This document shows, one piece after another, positions 38,385-48,726 of a stretch of 64,000 bases of DNA (position 1 is the first letter of the stretch; each line of letters begins with the position of its first letter). The DNA lies in contig NZ_KI912270.1 in NCBI RefSeq assembly GCF_000243415.2, positions 124,001 through 188,000 of the forward strand, written 5' to 3'. A program made the translations under genes and the position numbers. The DNA comes from Mycolicibacterium tusciae JS617. GTDB taxonomy: Bacteria > Actinomycetota > Actinomycetes > Mycobacteriales > Mycobacteriaceae. Below the pieces are notes generated by a model. It ran no database searches. It was not told the DNA's origin and saw only the letters and a program-made list of their open reading frames with translations.

Positions 38385-39803
38385 CTACCTCACTTCCAGA
38401 CTGAGTAGATCGTCGATCGTCTCCCGACGCAGAATCAGGCGGGCTTGCCCATCGCGAACGGCTACGACCGCAGGGCGGCCAAGGAGGTTGTAACGGCTCG
38501 ACATGGAGTAGCAGTAGGCGCCCGTGGCAGCGACGCCCAGCAGATCGCCCGGCCTGATATCGTCGGGCACCCAAGTATCACGAACCACGATATCGCCGCT
38601 CTCGCAGTGCTTTCCGACGACACGTCCAAGTGTCGAGGACCCTTCGCTGGCCCTGGAGACCAGGCGGACGTCGTATTCCGCGCCGTACAACGATGTGCGG
38701 ATGTTGTCGCTCATACCGCCGTCGACGCTGACGTACCGGCGATACCTGTCGGATGCGACGGCCACATCCTTGACGGTGCCAACCCGATAGAGCGTGATGG
38801 TGCCGGGTCCGGCTATCGCGCGACCAGGCTCGACCACCAGCTTGGGGGTGGGAAGCCCGACCGCCGCCGACTCGTCGCGGACAATGGCGCTCAGTTTGCC
38901 GGCCAGATCGGCGACCGGTGGCGGATCATCCTGCGGCAGATACGAAATACCGAGTCCACCGCCGAGGTCGACGATCGACATCTGCGATGTCTTCTCGACA
39001 CCGAACTCGGCGACCACGTCGCGCAGCAGGCCGATCACACGGTGCGCGGCGATTTCGAAACCCGCCACATCGAAGATCTGCGATCCAATGTGGCTGTGCA
39101 GGCCCACCAGACGCAGATGGTCGGTGGCGAAGACACGACGCACGGCGGCCAGGGCCGCACCACTGGCCAGCGACAGCCCGAACTTCTGGTCTTCATGGGC
39201 GGTCGAGATGAACTCGTGGGTGTGCGCCTCGACGCCGACGGTAACGCGCACCAGCACGTCCTGGACGACACCCGCCGCTGCAGCGATCTCGTCCAGGCGC
39301 TCGATCTCGACCATCGAGTCGACGACCACGTGTTCGATGCCGGCGTTGACGGCAGCGGTCAGTTCTTCGATCGATTTGTTGTTGCCGTGCAACGCAATCC
39401 GCTCGGCGGGAAAGCCCGCGTGCAGTGCGACGGCCATCTCGCCACCCGTCGCGACATCCAGGGACAGCCCCTCTTCGGCGATCCACCGGGCGACCTCGGA
39501 GCACAAGAACGCCTTCGCCGCGTAACGCACGTTCTCCCCGCCGCCGAACGCGCCGGCGATCTCGCGGCAGCGCGACCGGAAGTCGTCCTCGTCGATCACG
39601 AACGTCGGGGTGCCGAACTCGGCGGCGATATCGGCGACCGATACTCCGGCGATCGACACCACACCGTCGTCGTGGCGAACCGTGTTGCGCGGCCAGACGT
39701 TCGGCGCGAGCAGCAACACCTCGGCCGCAGACATCGGACGCGGCGGCGCGCCACCGTGGTGGATCTCTTCGGCGTGCCGGGGACCGGCCGGATGCGCAAT
39801 CAC
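38385..39803 (-). CDS. lysA: diaminopimelate decarboxylase
   Basis: A 472-residue PLP enzyme that makes lysine from meso-diaminopimelate, the last step of lysine synthesis. The PLP lysine is in [35 protein letters not shown] and GKHCESGDI are the substrate and cofactor sites. I place the start at GTG 39803 ([18 protein letters not shown]), because this N-terminus is conserved in non-tuberculous homologs and the codon overlaps the argS stop as GTGA. M. tuberculosis uses a later start and a 447-residue protein. Confidence 0.95.
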   Translation of the reverse strand: MIAHPAGPRHAEEIHHGGAPPRPMSAAEVLLLAPNVWPRNTVRHDDGVVSIAGVSVADIAAEFGTPTFVIDEDDFRSRCREIAGAFGGGENVRYAAKAFLCSEVARWIAEEGLSLDVATGGEMAVALHAGFPAERIALHGNNKSIEELTAAVNAGIEHVVVDSMVEIERLDEIAAAAGVVQDVLVRVTVGVEAHTHEFISTAHEDQKFGLSLASGAALAAVRRVFATDHLRLVGLHSHIGSQIFDVAGFEIAAHRVIGLLRDVVAEFGVEKTSQMSIVDLGGGLGISYLPQDDPPPVADLAGKLSAIVRDESAAVGLPTPKLVVEPGRAIAGPGTITLYRVGTVKDVAVASDRYRRYVSVDGGMSDNIRTSLYGAEYDVRLVSRASEGSSTLGRVVGKHCESGDIVVRDTWVPDDIRPGDLLGVAATGAYCYSMSSRYNLLGRPAVVAVRDGQARLILRRETIDDLLSLEVR

Positions 39804-41449
39804 ATCCGCTCCGGAGCGGATACACCGAGGATGGCAAGACCGTTGGCGATGACCTGGCGGGTCGCATTGCACAGTGCCAGACGTGCGGAATGCAGGTCAT
39901 TCGGGGCTTCGTCACCCTGCGGCAGCACGCGGCACGAATCGTAGAACCGGTGGTAATCACCGGCCAGTTCTTCGAGGTAGCGGGAAACGCGGTGCGGTTC
40001 CCGCAGTTCCGCGGCGGTCTTCAGCACGCGGGGGAACTCGCCGATGTTGCGGATCAGCACGCCCTCCTTCTCGTGCGTCAGGAGCTCGAGGTGCTCGGTG
40101 CTTGCGGCCAGCCCCAACTCGGCGGCGTTGCGCGCCAGGGCCGAGAGCCGGGCGTGCGCGTATTGCACGTAGTAGACCGGGTTTTCGCTGGACGCCGATG
40201 ACCACAAGGCAAGGTCGATGTCGATGGGGCTGTCAACCGAGGACCGGATGAGCGAGTACCGGGCCGCGTCGACACCGATCGCGTCGACGAGGTCGTCGAG
40301 CGTGATCACTGTGCCCGCGCGCTTACTCATCCGCACCGGCTGGCCGTCGCGAACCAGGTTGACCATCTGGCCGATCAGCACCTCGACGGTGGCGGGATCC
40401 TCACCGAGGGACGACGCGATCGCCTTGAGGCGGGCGATGTAGCCGTGATGGTCGGCGCCGAGCATGTAGATGCAGAGGTCGAATCCGCGTTCACGCTTGT
40501 CCAGGTAGTAGGCGATGTCGGCGGCGACGTACGCGGGCGTGCCGTCGCTCTTGATGACGACGCGGTCCTTGTCGTCACCGAAGTCGGTGGTGCGCAGCCA
40601 GACTGCGCCATCCTTCTCGTAGACCTTGCCGGCCTCGCGCAGCTTGGTGATCGCCTGCTCGACCCGGCCGGAGGTATGCATCGAGTCTTCGTGGGTGTAG
40701 ACGTCGAAGTCGGTGCCGAACTGGTGCAGCGAGGCCTTGATATGGGTGAACATCAGGTCGACGCCGATGGCGCGGAACGTCTCGCGCATCTCGTTGTCGG
40801 GCAACCCGAGCACATCGGGGTCCTTGGCAAGCACCTGGGCGGCAATGTCTTTGATGTAGTCGCCGGCATAGCCGTCCTCGGGTGCCGGCTCGCCGTTGGC
40901 CGCCGCGATCAACGAGTTGGTGAACCGGTCGATCTGGGCGCCGTGGTCGTTGAAGTAGTACTCGCGAACGACACGCGAGCCCTGCGTCGAAAGCAGCCGA
41001 CCCAGCGCGTCGCCCACGGCGGCCCAGCGGGTGCCGCCGATGTGGATGGGGCCGGTGGGATTCGCCGAGACGAACTCGAGGTTGACGCTCTCGTTGAGCA
41101 CGTCCGAGTGACCATAGGCCTCGCCGGCGTCGATCACGTTCGCGACGATCACGTTCTGGGCGGAGGCGTCGAGGCGCAGATTGACGAAGCCCGGGCCCGC
41201 AACGTCGGCGGCGGCGATACCGTGGGCCCTCGTCAGCGCGGCGGCGAGCCAGCCGGCCAGGTCGCGCGGGTTCACGCCGACCTTTTTGCCTACCTGCAGC
41301 GCCAGGTTCGTGGCGTAGTCGCCGTGGTCGGGGTTACGCGGGCGCTCGACGGTGACCGTGGCGGGTAACGCTGCGGGGTCGAGGCCGTGCTCGGAGAGCA
41401 CCGCGGCCGCGGTGGTCTTGAGCAGCTCTGCCAGGTCGGCGGGGGTCAC
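39800..41449 (-). CDS. argS: arginyl-tRNA synthetase
   Basis: A 549-residue class I synthetase. The HIGH-type motif is [16 protein letters not shown], and the KMSKS-type loop is [15 protein letters not shown]. The N-terminal tRNA-binding and C-terminal anticodon-binding (DALR) domains are both present. It is the first gene of the argS-lysA-hom-thrC-thrB operon and lies about 100 bp from a tRNA-Arg gene on the opposite strand. Confidence 0.97.
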   Translation of the reverse strand: MTPADLAELLKTTAAAVLSEHGLDPAALPATVTVERPRNPDHGDYATNLALQVGKKVGVNPRDLAGWLAAALTRAHGIAAADVAGPGFVNLRLDASAQNVIVANVIDAGEAYGHSDVLNESVNLEFVSANPTGPIHIGGTRWAAVGDALGRLLSTQGSRVVREYYFNDHGAQIDRFTNSLIAAANGEPAPEDGYAGDYIKDIAAQVLAKDPDVLGLPDNEMRETFRAIGVDLMFTHIKASLHQFGTDFDVYTHEDSMHTSGRVEQAITKLREAGKVYEKDGAVWLRTTDFGDDKDRVVIKSDGTPAYVAADIAYYLDKRERGFDLCIYMLGADHHGYIARLKAIASSLGEDPATVEVLIGQMVNLVRDGQPVRMSKRAGTVITLDDLVDAIGVDAARYSLIRSSVDSPIDIDLALWSSASSENPVYYVQYAHARLSALARNAAELGLAASTEHLELLTHEKEGVLIRNIGEFPRVLKTAAELREPHRVSRYLEELAGDYHRFYDSCRVLPQGDEAPNDLHSARLALCNATRQVIANGLAILGVSAPERM

Positions 41450-41552
41450 GAGGGTCCATCCTATGGTCTGGCATGGTCAGGCCCCGAATCCGTTTCCGCT
41501 CACTGCGATGAGTTAGGCTGTCGTCGCCCATTGGCGCAGCTTCATCGCATGC

Positions 41553-41625
41553 GCCCCCGTAGCTCAGGGGATAGAGCGTCTGCCTCCGGAGCAGAAGGCC
41601 GCAGGTTCGAATCCTGCCGGGGGCA
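41553..41625 (+). tRNA. tRNA-Arg (anticodon CCG)
   Basis: 73 nt form a full cloverleaf. The acceptor GCCCCCG pairs with CGGGGGC, followed by discriminator A. The D arm is AGCTCAGGGGATAGAGC, and the anticodon loop CTCCGGA gives CCG, which reads the CGG codon. The T arm contains GGTTCGAATCC. CCA is not encoded. It lies divergently next to argS, its cognate synthetase. Confidence 0.97.
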
Positions 41626-41665
41626 CTCTTTCGCCGCAGTGCAACGGCCGATTCCGAGGGTCAGG

Positions 41666-43666
41666 TCAACCCTCGTCACCGCCCTTGCCCAACTTGCCAA
41701 GGCTGCCGACCGCGTCGCTGACCTTGTCGGTGACCGACTTCACGGTATCGCGCACCGTGTCGGTGACCCGTTTCGGCGCGTCCTGGACAGTCGAGCGCAG
41801 CCCGCCCGGTGCACTCGTCCCTGACCCGTTTGTCGAGGTGCGCTTACCGAACACACCGCGTTCGTCTGGGTCGTCCATCCTGGATGCGGCATCCAGCCGC
41901 GAACGCTTCGTCGTCTGCGGGCCCTCCGGCACAACCACGTCCTGATTGCCGACAAGATCGGCCACGGCTGCGAGGGGCGCGCTCGGCACAACGGGCGCAG
42001 AGCCCGTGAACAGGTTGTTCGCGACCGTGAGGGCCGGCGGTGTCGGCGCCGGCAGGCCGGACCCGTTTGGCGCGCCCGCCGATGGGACCGCCTGGGACAC
42101 TTGATTTAACAGTTCGGTCAGCGCGACTAAACTGCGGGCGATCTCGCTTGCCGCCGGACCGAACGAACCGTTGAGCGCCTTGGTGAGCTGAGGACTCAGC
42201 GGCCCCACCGCGGTGCTGACCGGAGAATTGAGCGCAGCGGTTATCGTGTCGCCTTGGTCAGGCACCCCCAGACTCGACAACGCTTCGGCGATGGGATCCG
42301 CGGATTGGCGCGTCGGCGCTGTCCCAACCTGAACGGGCGGCAGCGCCGCGGTACCGAACAGTGACGGGGAGGTGACACCCAATCCGGTAGTGCCGGCGTT
42401 GACCGAGCCGAGCGTGTAGACGAGCGGGACGAGGCCGACTGGCGTGATCAGCAGACCGAGAGCGCTACCGCTCTGGTAGTTGACCCCATTCGTTCCGATG
42501 TAGCTGGAGGACGGGGTGTTCACGCGCGAATAGCTGACAGGAATCGGTGGAGTGAAGAACGTCGCGGCGGGAGTGACTACACCCGGTGCGGTGAGAATCC
42601 CGAACGACGCAATGCCGTACGGCGACTCTAAGCCCCACGCGCCGATGGGAGCGACGACGGCCGCAGTGTCCTGGGTGGTGTCGGGCAAGCCGTCAGGGAG
42701 CGGAACAGCCGACAACGCGGCGACGGGCCCGACGGCCACCATCGGCACGGCTGCCAGCCCGCCGGCCGATCCGATCGGAGTGTGCAGCGTGGTGGAGCCG
42801 GCCGGTATCCATGCGGTCACCGTCGGGGTGGCGACGACGTTGTCTAGGGGCGCCAGCGTATTGGTGACGAGCTGCTGTACTTCGGGAGCGGCTTCCGAAA
42901 CGGGCCGACCGCCTATGGTGAGCCGCTTGCCGAGCCGGGCGGCCAGGGTGGCTGCGGTCTGGCGGGGCAGCTGAATGAACGTGTTGCCAACATGGGTCGT
43001 TCCGTCGAGCCCCAGGACCGGCCACCGGTACGTCGATTCGAACGTGGTCTGAGTAGCGGTCAGGCCGAGCACGTCGAGCAGATCTTCCACCGACGGGATA
43101 CCTGCCAGCTGGTGGCCCACCAACGGAGCATCGTTGAGGCCGTGCAGTGCGTCGATCACTTCCCTGATACTCGCGAGCGGTATCAGGATCGTGTCGACGG
43201 CAGCCTCCACCTCGTCGCCCGTTCCGGGGACGGGGCTCACGGTTTCCGCGGTGGCAGCGAGGATCGTGGTCGTCGCATCCCCCGAAACGCCAGGGACCAC
43301 ATTCAGCTTCGTCGCTGCGGCCCCCGCACCGAGAAGGCCTTCGGAGGTAGTCAGGTCTCGCTGCGTGGTTCGCGCGGTGAAGGTGGGCAACCAGCCGCCC
43401 GACATTCCCGCGATGGGGTTCCAGAACGCTGCCGCCGCGCCGCCGAAGCTGCCCATGAAGAGCAGGGAGTTGTCGAAGGTTCTCGACCAGTTGGTCATAT
43501 TTTGGGTGCTGAAGGGGCTGGCGGCCGCGGCAAGCTTCACATCCCCGACTACCGGCGGCTCTGGTGAAGCCAGGACAGCGGCCAGGGCCGCCGCCGTTGT
43601 GGTGGCGACGCCCACCATTGCGATCTGCCTCGAGCGGCGCCTGTTGCTCCGGTTCTTGTCAGCCAT
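41666..43666 (-). CDS. large exported protein of unknown function, Pro/Ala/Ser-rich
   Basis: A 666-residue protein starting MADKNRSNRRRSRQIAMVGV at ATG 43666, eight bases after GAAGGGAC. A basic N-terminus and hydrophobic segment (residues about 14-32) form a signal sequence or anchor. The middle (50-470) is Gly/Ala/Val/Thr-rich with few charges and resembles the low-complexity cell-surface proteins of mycobacteria. After about residue 500 it becomes Pro- and charge-rich and ends in a Lys/Asp/Val helix-like stretch (APKRVTDTVRDTVKSVTDKV). I do not recognise a named domain. It is probably attached to or outside the cell envelope; that is inference. Confidence 0.7.
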   Translation of the reverse strand: MADKNRSNRRRSRQIAMVGVATTTAAALAAVLASPEPPVVGDVKLAAAASPFSTQNMTNWSRTFDNSLLFMGSFGGAAAAFWNPIAGMSGGWLPTFTARTTQRDLTTSEGLLGAGAAATKLNVVPGVSGDATTTILAATAETVSPVPGTGDEVEAAVDTILIPLASIREVIDALHGLNDAPLVGHQLAGIPSVEDLLDVLGLTATQTTFESTYRWPVLGLDGTTHVGNTFIQLPRQTAATLAARLGKRLTIGGRPVSEAAPEVQQLVTNTLAPLDNVVATPTVTAWIPAGSTTLHTPIGSAGGLAAVPMVAVGPVAALSAVPLPDGLPDTTQDTAAVVAPIGAWGLESPYGIASFGILTAPGVVTPAATFFTPPIPVSYSRVNTPSSSYIGTNGVNYQSGSALGLLITPVGLVPLVYTLGSVNAGTTGLGVTSPSLFGTAALPPVQVGTAPTRQSADPIAEALSSLGVPDQGDTITAALNSPVSTAVGPLSPQLTKALNGSFGPAASEIARSLVALTELLNQVSQAVPSAGAPNGSGLPAPTPPALTVANNLFTGSAPVVPSAPLAAVADLVGNQDVVVPEGPQTTKRSRLDAASRMDDPDERGVFGKRTSTNGSGTSAPGGLRSTVQDAPKRVTDTVRDTVKSVTDKVSDAVGSLGKLGKGGDEG

Positions 43667-43915
43667 CTGACCAGTCCCTTCAGCCCCCGTACCAACTTCT
43701 CCCTGGAAAACCCAATTGTCAAGATCGTTAATTGCGTCGTCTGTACCCATTTTTGCGCGGGACAAACCTGCGGTTTCGCCCGAATCAACATGAGAGCTAT
43801 CAGACCCAATGGCTCGATGCCTTACCCGACGAAGCCTTTCACCGCGCGCATGGCGCCAAAGGATGAGCCCAAAGGGTCCGAGGCAGCCGCAAAAGCTCTA
43901 CGCGCACAGCTGAAT

Positions 43916-44437
43916 TCAGTTCGACGGCTGCAGGGGCCCAATGTATGTCGCCGGGGAAGTCGCGCCGTCCTGCCGCTGAACAGCGGTACTGGGAATCCAC
44001 GGGATCTGCAGCTGCGTTGTGGCGTCTGGCGGGGTCACCACAAGGGTGGTCGGTAGCCAATAGTCTTCGGGGAGCGAGGGCTCGCCGATGGTCAGGATAC
44101 TGGTGGCGGACGCACCGGGTTCGAGGGTGAAAGGCTGCGGATCGCCGCTCTGACGCGCCAGGCTGAACACCGGCCCCCACGTTGGGACGTCGGGACCGAC
44201 GAGGTCCACTCCGGGGTAGCCCTGCAGTGTGCATGACTGTTGAGAGATGTTCGTCAAAAGTAGTTCGAGCTGATCCTGGTTGACGTATTCGGTCGTGGTG
44301 AGCGCTCCGGTGCTCAGGACCAAGTCGTCGGTAGCGCACCATGGCGCGGCGGAAGCCGTCGTATTCGCTGCAGCGGCAAAGGCGACGACAGACACGGCAG
44401 ACAGGCAGGCCGCCCATCCGGAGAATCTCGAAACCAT
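43916..44437 (-). CDS. secreted DUF4232 family protein
   Basis: A 173-residue protein starting MVSRFSGWAACLSAVSVVAF at ATG 44437. A signal peptide ends near TTASAAPWC. The mature domain has two cysteines (APWCATDDL and QSCTLQGYPGVDLVG), the latter stretch being typical of DUF4232, an immunoglobulin-like secreted domain of actinobacteria. Its function is unknown. A decayed copy of its 3' end lies at 45229-45330. Confidence 0.8.
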   Translation of the reverse strand: MVSRFSGWAACLSAVSVVAFAAAANTTASAAPWCATDDLVLSTGALTTTEYVNQDQLELLLTNISQQSCTLQGYPGVDLVGPDVPTWGPVFSLARQSGDPQPFTLEPGASATSILTIGEPSLPEDYWLPTTLVVTPPDATTQLQIPWIPSTAVQRQDGATSPATYIGPLQPSN

Positions 44438-44551
44438 CAGGCTGCCTCTTCTCGACGCTGGTAGGAGAACCCTAGGCACCGAGCAGCATGCTTTATCGGC
44501 ATTCGATGATGTTCGTCCTGGTAGCGCGTCCACAGAGCGATGACGTCGGGG

Positions 44552-45190
44552 CTATGACCACTCCGCGAGGACACGCATCTTGGCCGCCTTCACCGCGGCG
44601 GCCCGTCGTAAGCGCTTGAGTTCCGGCGCAAAACTGTTGCGATCGTTGTCCTGAAAGTTCAGCGGTAGGTCCAGCGCTTTGATCAGCTTGGCCTCCAGGT
44701 GCCACGGCTCTGGGTGCAGCACCCAGGACACCGCGGCATTCTCGGCCATCCACTGGGTCAGGACTGCTTCGCCGCCTGCGAAGGTCTGTCGCTTTCCCGA
44801 ACCGATCCGGCGTAGCGCGAAGTCGAGCTGGTCGCCGAGCAGAACCCCAAGAGACTTGCGCAGCGTGGAGCCGTCCGCGCTCGCATTGCCGGCACCGAAG
44901 TGATACCGGATGCGTTTGCGAAGATCCTGCGGGATGTGCGGCTTGCCGCCCGCCCGCGGTGGACCGGAGCTGATTCCGACGTAGAGCAGGGTCCAGCCGT
45001 CGCGCTGCTCGCAGCCCGAGATATCGATGTCACCCGGGATATCGCGGAACCACCATCCGTGGGCACCTGCTTCGCCGGGCACCGGACATGGATCGGCGAA
45101 TACTTCGTCACGCGTATACCGCTGAGCCGCAAGGAATTTCGCGACAGCGTTTGCGTTCCGCTTCGCGGCCATCGACTCAGCCATGTACAT
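44552..45190 (-). CDS. GIY-YIG domain protein
   Basis: A protein of about 212 residues. The segment DGWTLLYVGISSGPPRAGG, after GWWFRDIPGD, resembles the GIY-YIG nuclease core, and a later Arg (LRKRIRYHFG) and Glu (HLEAKLIKAL) fit the active-site order. Such domains cut DNA in repair, restriction or mobile-element proteins; here no second domain is evident, so the role is open. The start may be ATG 45190 or ATG 45184, and no clear ribosome binding site separates them. Confidence 0.7.
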   Translation of the reverse strand: MYMAESMAAKRNANAVAKFLAAQRYTRDEVFADPCPVPGEAGAHGWWFRDIPGDIDISGCEQRDGWTLLYVGISSGPPRAGGKPHIPQDLRKRIRYHFGAGNASADGSTLRKSLGVLLGDQLDFALRRIGSGKRQTFAGGEAVLTQWMAENAAVSWVLHPEPWHLEAKLIKALDLPLNFQDNDRNSFAPELKRLRRAAAVKAAKMRVLAEWS

Positions 45191-45228
45191 CAGCGTAGCC
45201 GCAGGCGAGCTCTCACCCACTCACTGGA

Positions 45229-45330
45229 TCAGCCGGCGTGCTCCAGCGCTCCGATATAGGTTGCGGGGTTGTCGCGCCGTCCTGCCGAAGGACGCTGACA
45301 TCGCCGGGAATCCAGGACGCCGTGCGGCAC
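45229..45330 (-). pseudogene. decayed 3' fragment of a DUF4232 gene
   Basis: The minus strand encodes ASWIPGDVSVLRQDGATT in one frame and NPATYIGALEHAG then a stop in another. The intact gene at 43916 ends PWIPSTAVQRQDGATSPATYIG. The match shows a duplicated copy that has a frameshift and has lost its 5' part. The stretch 45331-45610 between it and the next gene shows no further recognisable coding sequence. Confidence 0.7.
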
Positions 45331-45610
45331 TTCGCCGCCACCAAGAATCATTTCGAGTGCTGAATTCGAGCGATGCCCGCTCCCGGGATGAGCAGGCCCA
45401 CGACGATCGCCGTCGAAACCTACGCCCTCGGGGCACGCGATCAGCGATACGATTACCCAAACGAATTCAAACGCGGCGTTTTAGCCAACAATTAACCCAG
45501 CGGCGATAAAGATCAGTTTTCGTCAAATCCGCCCGGCCGATCTGGGCGCCATGTAACGATTCGTTATGTAACGGTTCGCGTTACCAAGAAACCTTAGAGA
45601 AAGAACGACG

Positions 45611-45931
45611 ATGAAGCATTCCCTGAAGATCGCCGGTTCGGTAGCTGCCGGCTTATCTGCGGCCGCCTTGATGTGCGCGCCGCTGGCGTCCGCTAGTCCC
45701 GAAGACGCCTTCGTCGGGGCACTCACCGAGCAGGGTGTCACCTGGCCAGGTGCCACCCCGGAAAACATGGTCGCCGCGGGCAAGGGGGTCTGCCAGGACT
45801 GGGCGGCTGGAGCCACCTTTGAGCAAGAGGTGGGCTCGCTGACCGACAATCTCAGCCCTGATGACGCCGCGTTCCTCATCGGAGCGGCGACGGGTGCGTT
45901 TTGCCCGGAGTACGAGTCGAAGGTGAGCTGA
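45611..45931 (+). CDS. small secreted DUF732 family protein
   Basis: A 106-residue protein starting MKHSLKIAGSVAAGLSAAAL. A signal peptide is cleaved near LASASPEDAF. The mature domain of about 75 residues has two cysteines (GVCQDWAAG and AFCPEYES) and the DUF732 pattern FVGALTEQGVTWPG. These proteins are common and secreted in mycobacteria, with no known function. RBS AGAGAAAGAACG lies just upstream, and a strong terminator follows the stop. Confidence 0.85.
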   Translation: MKHSLKIAGSVAAGLSAAALMCAPLASASPEDAFVGALTEQGVTWPGATPENMVAAGKGVCQDWAAGATFEQEVGSLTDNLSPDDAAFLIGAATGAFCPEYESKVS

Positions 45932-45953
45932 CTCACAATCCAAACTCTGGATG

Positions 45954-45985
45954 AACGCCCCGGTGAAATTCGCTGGGGCGTTTTT
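45954..45985 (+). terminator. intrinsic terminator after DUF732 gene
   Basis: An 8-bp stem (AACGCCCC / GGGGCGTT) with a 13-base loop is followed by a run of T residues, 22 bp past the stop codon. The remaining sequence to 46258 holds no gene I can support. Confidence 0.85.
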
Positions 45986-46873
45986 CCGCACAAAGCGAGT
46001 ATTTCCTCAAACTGTTTCTCAATACCAGATTTGTCCGGATGCAGTCGCCGGGTGTGGGTTGCTCTTCAATTGAAACTCACAGCGTCCCAATGGAAACGCG
46101 CCGCCCCGGTGACCGGCGCCGCCGGCGTGGCGGGTGATGCGCCTGAGGCACAGGCGTTCTCACTCGATCGATCAGCTGGGCGGCCAAACGCTCCAAGGAA
46201 TTACCAAGTACTCCCTTTCAGGCTTTCTCCACCGAACGCCAACGGAAGGGAGAACGCAATGCCTGCTTCACGGCCCGACTTGCGTCGGGTGCGCGAGGTT
46301 GCACTCCCGTCGCTGCAGTTCCGCACCATTCACGGCTATCGGCGGGCCTTCCGTATCGCCGGCTCAGGGCCCGCGCTGTTATTGATCCACGGTGTTGGCG
46401 ATAGCTCCACGACCTGGAACTCTGTGCACGCCAAACTCGCACAACGGTTTACCGTCATTGCACCGGACCTCTTGGGTCACGGCGAGTCCGACAAACCGCG
46501 CGCTGACTATTCGCTGGCGGCCTTCGCGAACGGCATGCGCGACCTGCTCGTCGCGCTCAGTATCGACCGCGTGACCCTCGTCGGCCACTCGCTCGGTGGC
46601 GGTATCGCAGCGCAATTCGTGTACCAGTACCCGCATATGGTCGAACGCCTCGTGTTGGTGAGTAGTGGAGGCGTGACGAAGGACGTCAGCGTTGCGCTGC
46701 GGATGGCAGCCCTACCGATGGGCAGCGAAGCGCTCGCCGCGCTGCGACTTCCGGGTGTCCTGCCCGCCCTACAACTGGCCGGGCGCGCCGCGCAGACGGT
46801 ATTCGGGTCGACCAAGTACGGCCGCGATCTGCCCGATGGCCTGCGTCTGCTCGGCAGGTTGGCCGACCCGGCG

Positions 46874-46881
46874 GCTTTGTC
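46874..46881 (+). repeat. 8-bp target-site duplication, left copy
   Basis: GCTTTGTC precedes the element and is repeated at 48349-48356. Eight base pairs is the expected duplication for the ISL3 family. Confidence 0.93.
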
Positions 46882-48348
46882 GGCTCTTCGATTTTGAGCG
46901 GGCAATCAGCATGATGTCTGGGTTGCGGCCCGCTGTTTGCGGGTGCAGTGGAAGCGTATCCGGCGGGCCGAGTTTTCTGTGTTTCTGAACCCGCACGCTG
47001 TGCGTTTGACCTGCTTGACGAGCCGGTTGTAGCCCTCGGTGCCGGCGTTGGTGATGCCGGTGGCGATGAAGGCGTTGATCTCGGGCCACCAGGTGTCCAC
47101 GGTGGTGGCCAGGGTCAGCAGCTCCGGGATCTGCGAATCGATGCACCAGGACAGGAACCGGTGCAGGCGGTGCCGGGTCAGGTGCGGGTCGCCGCCGACG
47201 CGCACGGTGGACAGCAGGGTGCGCAGTTCTTCCTTGGCGATCCACGCTGAGAGGATCTGACCGGTGTCGTCAGCGGCGATGAGGGCGTTCCACATTTTGG
47301 CGAAACTCTTGCCCGACAGGCGTTCCCGAGCGCGCAGCAACCGTCGCCGGTTGGCCCATTCCGGGTCGATCTTGCGACCACGACGCTCACGTAGATCCCA
47401 GGTGACCCGTTGACGCACCTTGGTCACCGCGTCGTTGCCGAGCTTCACCAGGTGGAAGTGATCGACCACGATCGTCGCGTTGGGCAACAAGCCGGGTGTG
47501 CGGATCGCTGTCGCGTAGACCGCGGCCGGGTCGATGGCCACGTAGGCCACGCCCGCGCGGAAGGCTTCGGTGCGCTCAGAGAGCCAGTCGATGACCGCTG
47601 CGCCGGTGCGGCCTTCCCGTTGCCCCAGCAGGCCCTGATCGCCGGCCAGGTCGACGAACCCGGTGTCCCACGGGTCCACCCGCACCCACCCCTGCGTCAC
47701 CGCGCAGTGTTCCCACCTGGGCTTTCCGCGGCGGGTCTCATCGATGCCCAGCACCGCGGTGGGCTGCGGTTCGACTAGCAGCGACTCGGCGTGGGCGACG
47801 AACGCGCGGTGCGCGGTCGGCCACGACACGCCGTGGCTGTTTGCGACCTCGGCCACAGAACGGGCCGCATCCCCGATCGCCGCACCGACCTGAGTGCGCA
47901 ACCGCAGAGTTGTGCGGGCCCGCGCCGGCACCTGCGCGATGGACTCGGTGAAGGACCCGCGTTCACAGTAGTCCTCCCGGCAACGCCACCGGGTCTTGTG
48001 CCACCGCAGCATGATTCGCGCTTCACCGTAGGGGATATCCTTCGGTGCGGTGGCGACTCGGGCCTTCACCGAGGTGGACAACACCCCACACGACGGGCAC
48101 GCCGCCGCGGACTCGCTCGCGGTCACCGCGTGCACTACTCGCGTCCCGTCGGCCCAGCGCTCGACACGCTCAACCCGCACTCCTGGCAGCCCAAACAACA
48201 ATGTCGTACCGTCGGACACGGCCCTTGGTTCCCTTCGTCAGCCTGAATGCTTCGCAACTTTCAGACTTCGGAAGACCAAGGGCCTCCCCATGCAGCGACA
48301 CGCCCTACGAGAGCGAAATCACAACTGCCCCATTAAAATCGAAGAGCC
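46882..48348 (-). mobile_element. ISL3-family insertion sequence
   Basis: 1467 bp bounded by perfect 14-bp inverted repeats GGCTCTTCGATTTT (46882-46895) and its complement (48335-48348), flanked by the 8-bp duplication GCTTTGTC. It carries a single transposase gene on the minus strand. M. tuberculosis has an ISL3-family element (IS1557, Rv1313c) between murA and atpC; that position is empty here. Confidence 0.94.
46906..48219 (-). CDS. ISL3-family transposase
   Basis: A 437-residue transposase. The N-terminal zinc-finger region has CPSCGVLSTSV and CREDYCERGSF; a helix-turn-helix follows (VAEVANSHGVSWPTAHRAF). The DDE residues are in VLGIDETRRGKPRW, TIVVDHFHLVKLGN and NAGTEGYNRLVKQVKR. The frame is intact, so the element may be mobile. 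Confidence 0.94.
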   Translation of the reverse strand: MSDGTTLLFGLPGVRVERVERWADGTRVVHAVTASESAAACPSCGVLSTSVKARVATAPKDIPYGEARIMLRWHKTRWRCREDYCERGSFTESIAQVPARARTTLRLRTQVGAAIGDAARSVAEVANSHGVSWPTAHRAFVAHAESLLVEPQPTAVLGIDETRRGKPRWEHCAVTQGWVRVDPWDTGFVDLAGDQGLLGQREGRTGAAVIDWLSERTEAFRAGVAYVAIDPAAVYATAIRTPGLLPNATIVVDHFHLVKLGNDAVTKVRQRVTWDLRERRGRKIDPEWANRRRLLRARERLSGKSFAKMWNALIAADDTGQILSAWIAKEELRTLLSTVRVGGDPHLTRHRLHRFLSWCIDSQIPELLTLATTVDTWWPEINAFIATGITNAGTEGYNRLVKQVKRTACGFRNTENSARRIRFHCTRKQRAATQTSC

Positions 48349-48356
48349 GCTTTGTC
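48349..48356 (+). repeat. 8-bp target-site duplication, right copy
   Basis: GCTTTGTC, identical to 46874-46881; deleting the element and this copy restores the hydrolase frame. Confidence 0.93.
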
Positions 48357-48726
48357 GGCCTTCTCCCGCACGCTGCGGGCAGTGGTGGACGGGCGAGGAC
48401 AGTTCGTCACGATGCTCGATCGCAGCCATCTGATGCCATCGGTGCCGAAACAAATCATCTGGGGCGAAGACGACATCGTGATCCCGGTAAGCCACGCTCG
48501 GATAGCCCACGCCGCGATGCCCAATTCGCGATTGGCCATATTCCAAGGCTCCGGACACATGCCGTTCCGCGACCACCCCGACCAATTTGTCGAAATCATC
48601 GAGCGGTTCATCGAATCGGCGCCACCGGCCGAACTTGACCACGACCGCCTGGGCTCGCTGCTGCGCGGGGGCGTCGCGGCGAAGGACGTGTCAATCGAAA
48701 GCGCATCTCTCGGCGCTTAGCGCCCA

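Larger units (their letters stand above)
46259..48720 (+). pseudogene. alpha/beta hydrolase split by an ISL3-family element
   Basis: The 5' part (46259-46881) and 3' part (48357-48720) join in frame across the insertion to give a 328-residue hydrolase (GRLADPAAL then SAFSRTLRAVV). The start is ATG 46259 after GGAAGGGAG. The oxyanion segment is LLIHGVGDSSTTW, the nucleophile Ser is in VGHSLGGG, and the acid and His are in the lost half (IIWGEDDIVIP, GSGHMPF). The truncated 5' product stops inside the element at 46897 and lacks two of the three catalytic residues. A separate start at 48352 could make only a C-terminal fragment. The substrate is unknown. Confidence 0.9.

Noticed and set aside
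46031..46258. In-frame 5' extension of the alpha/beta hydrolase
   Set aside because: The strong ribosome binding site GGAAGGGAG precedes ATG 46259, and the extension is low-quality sequence.
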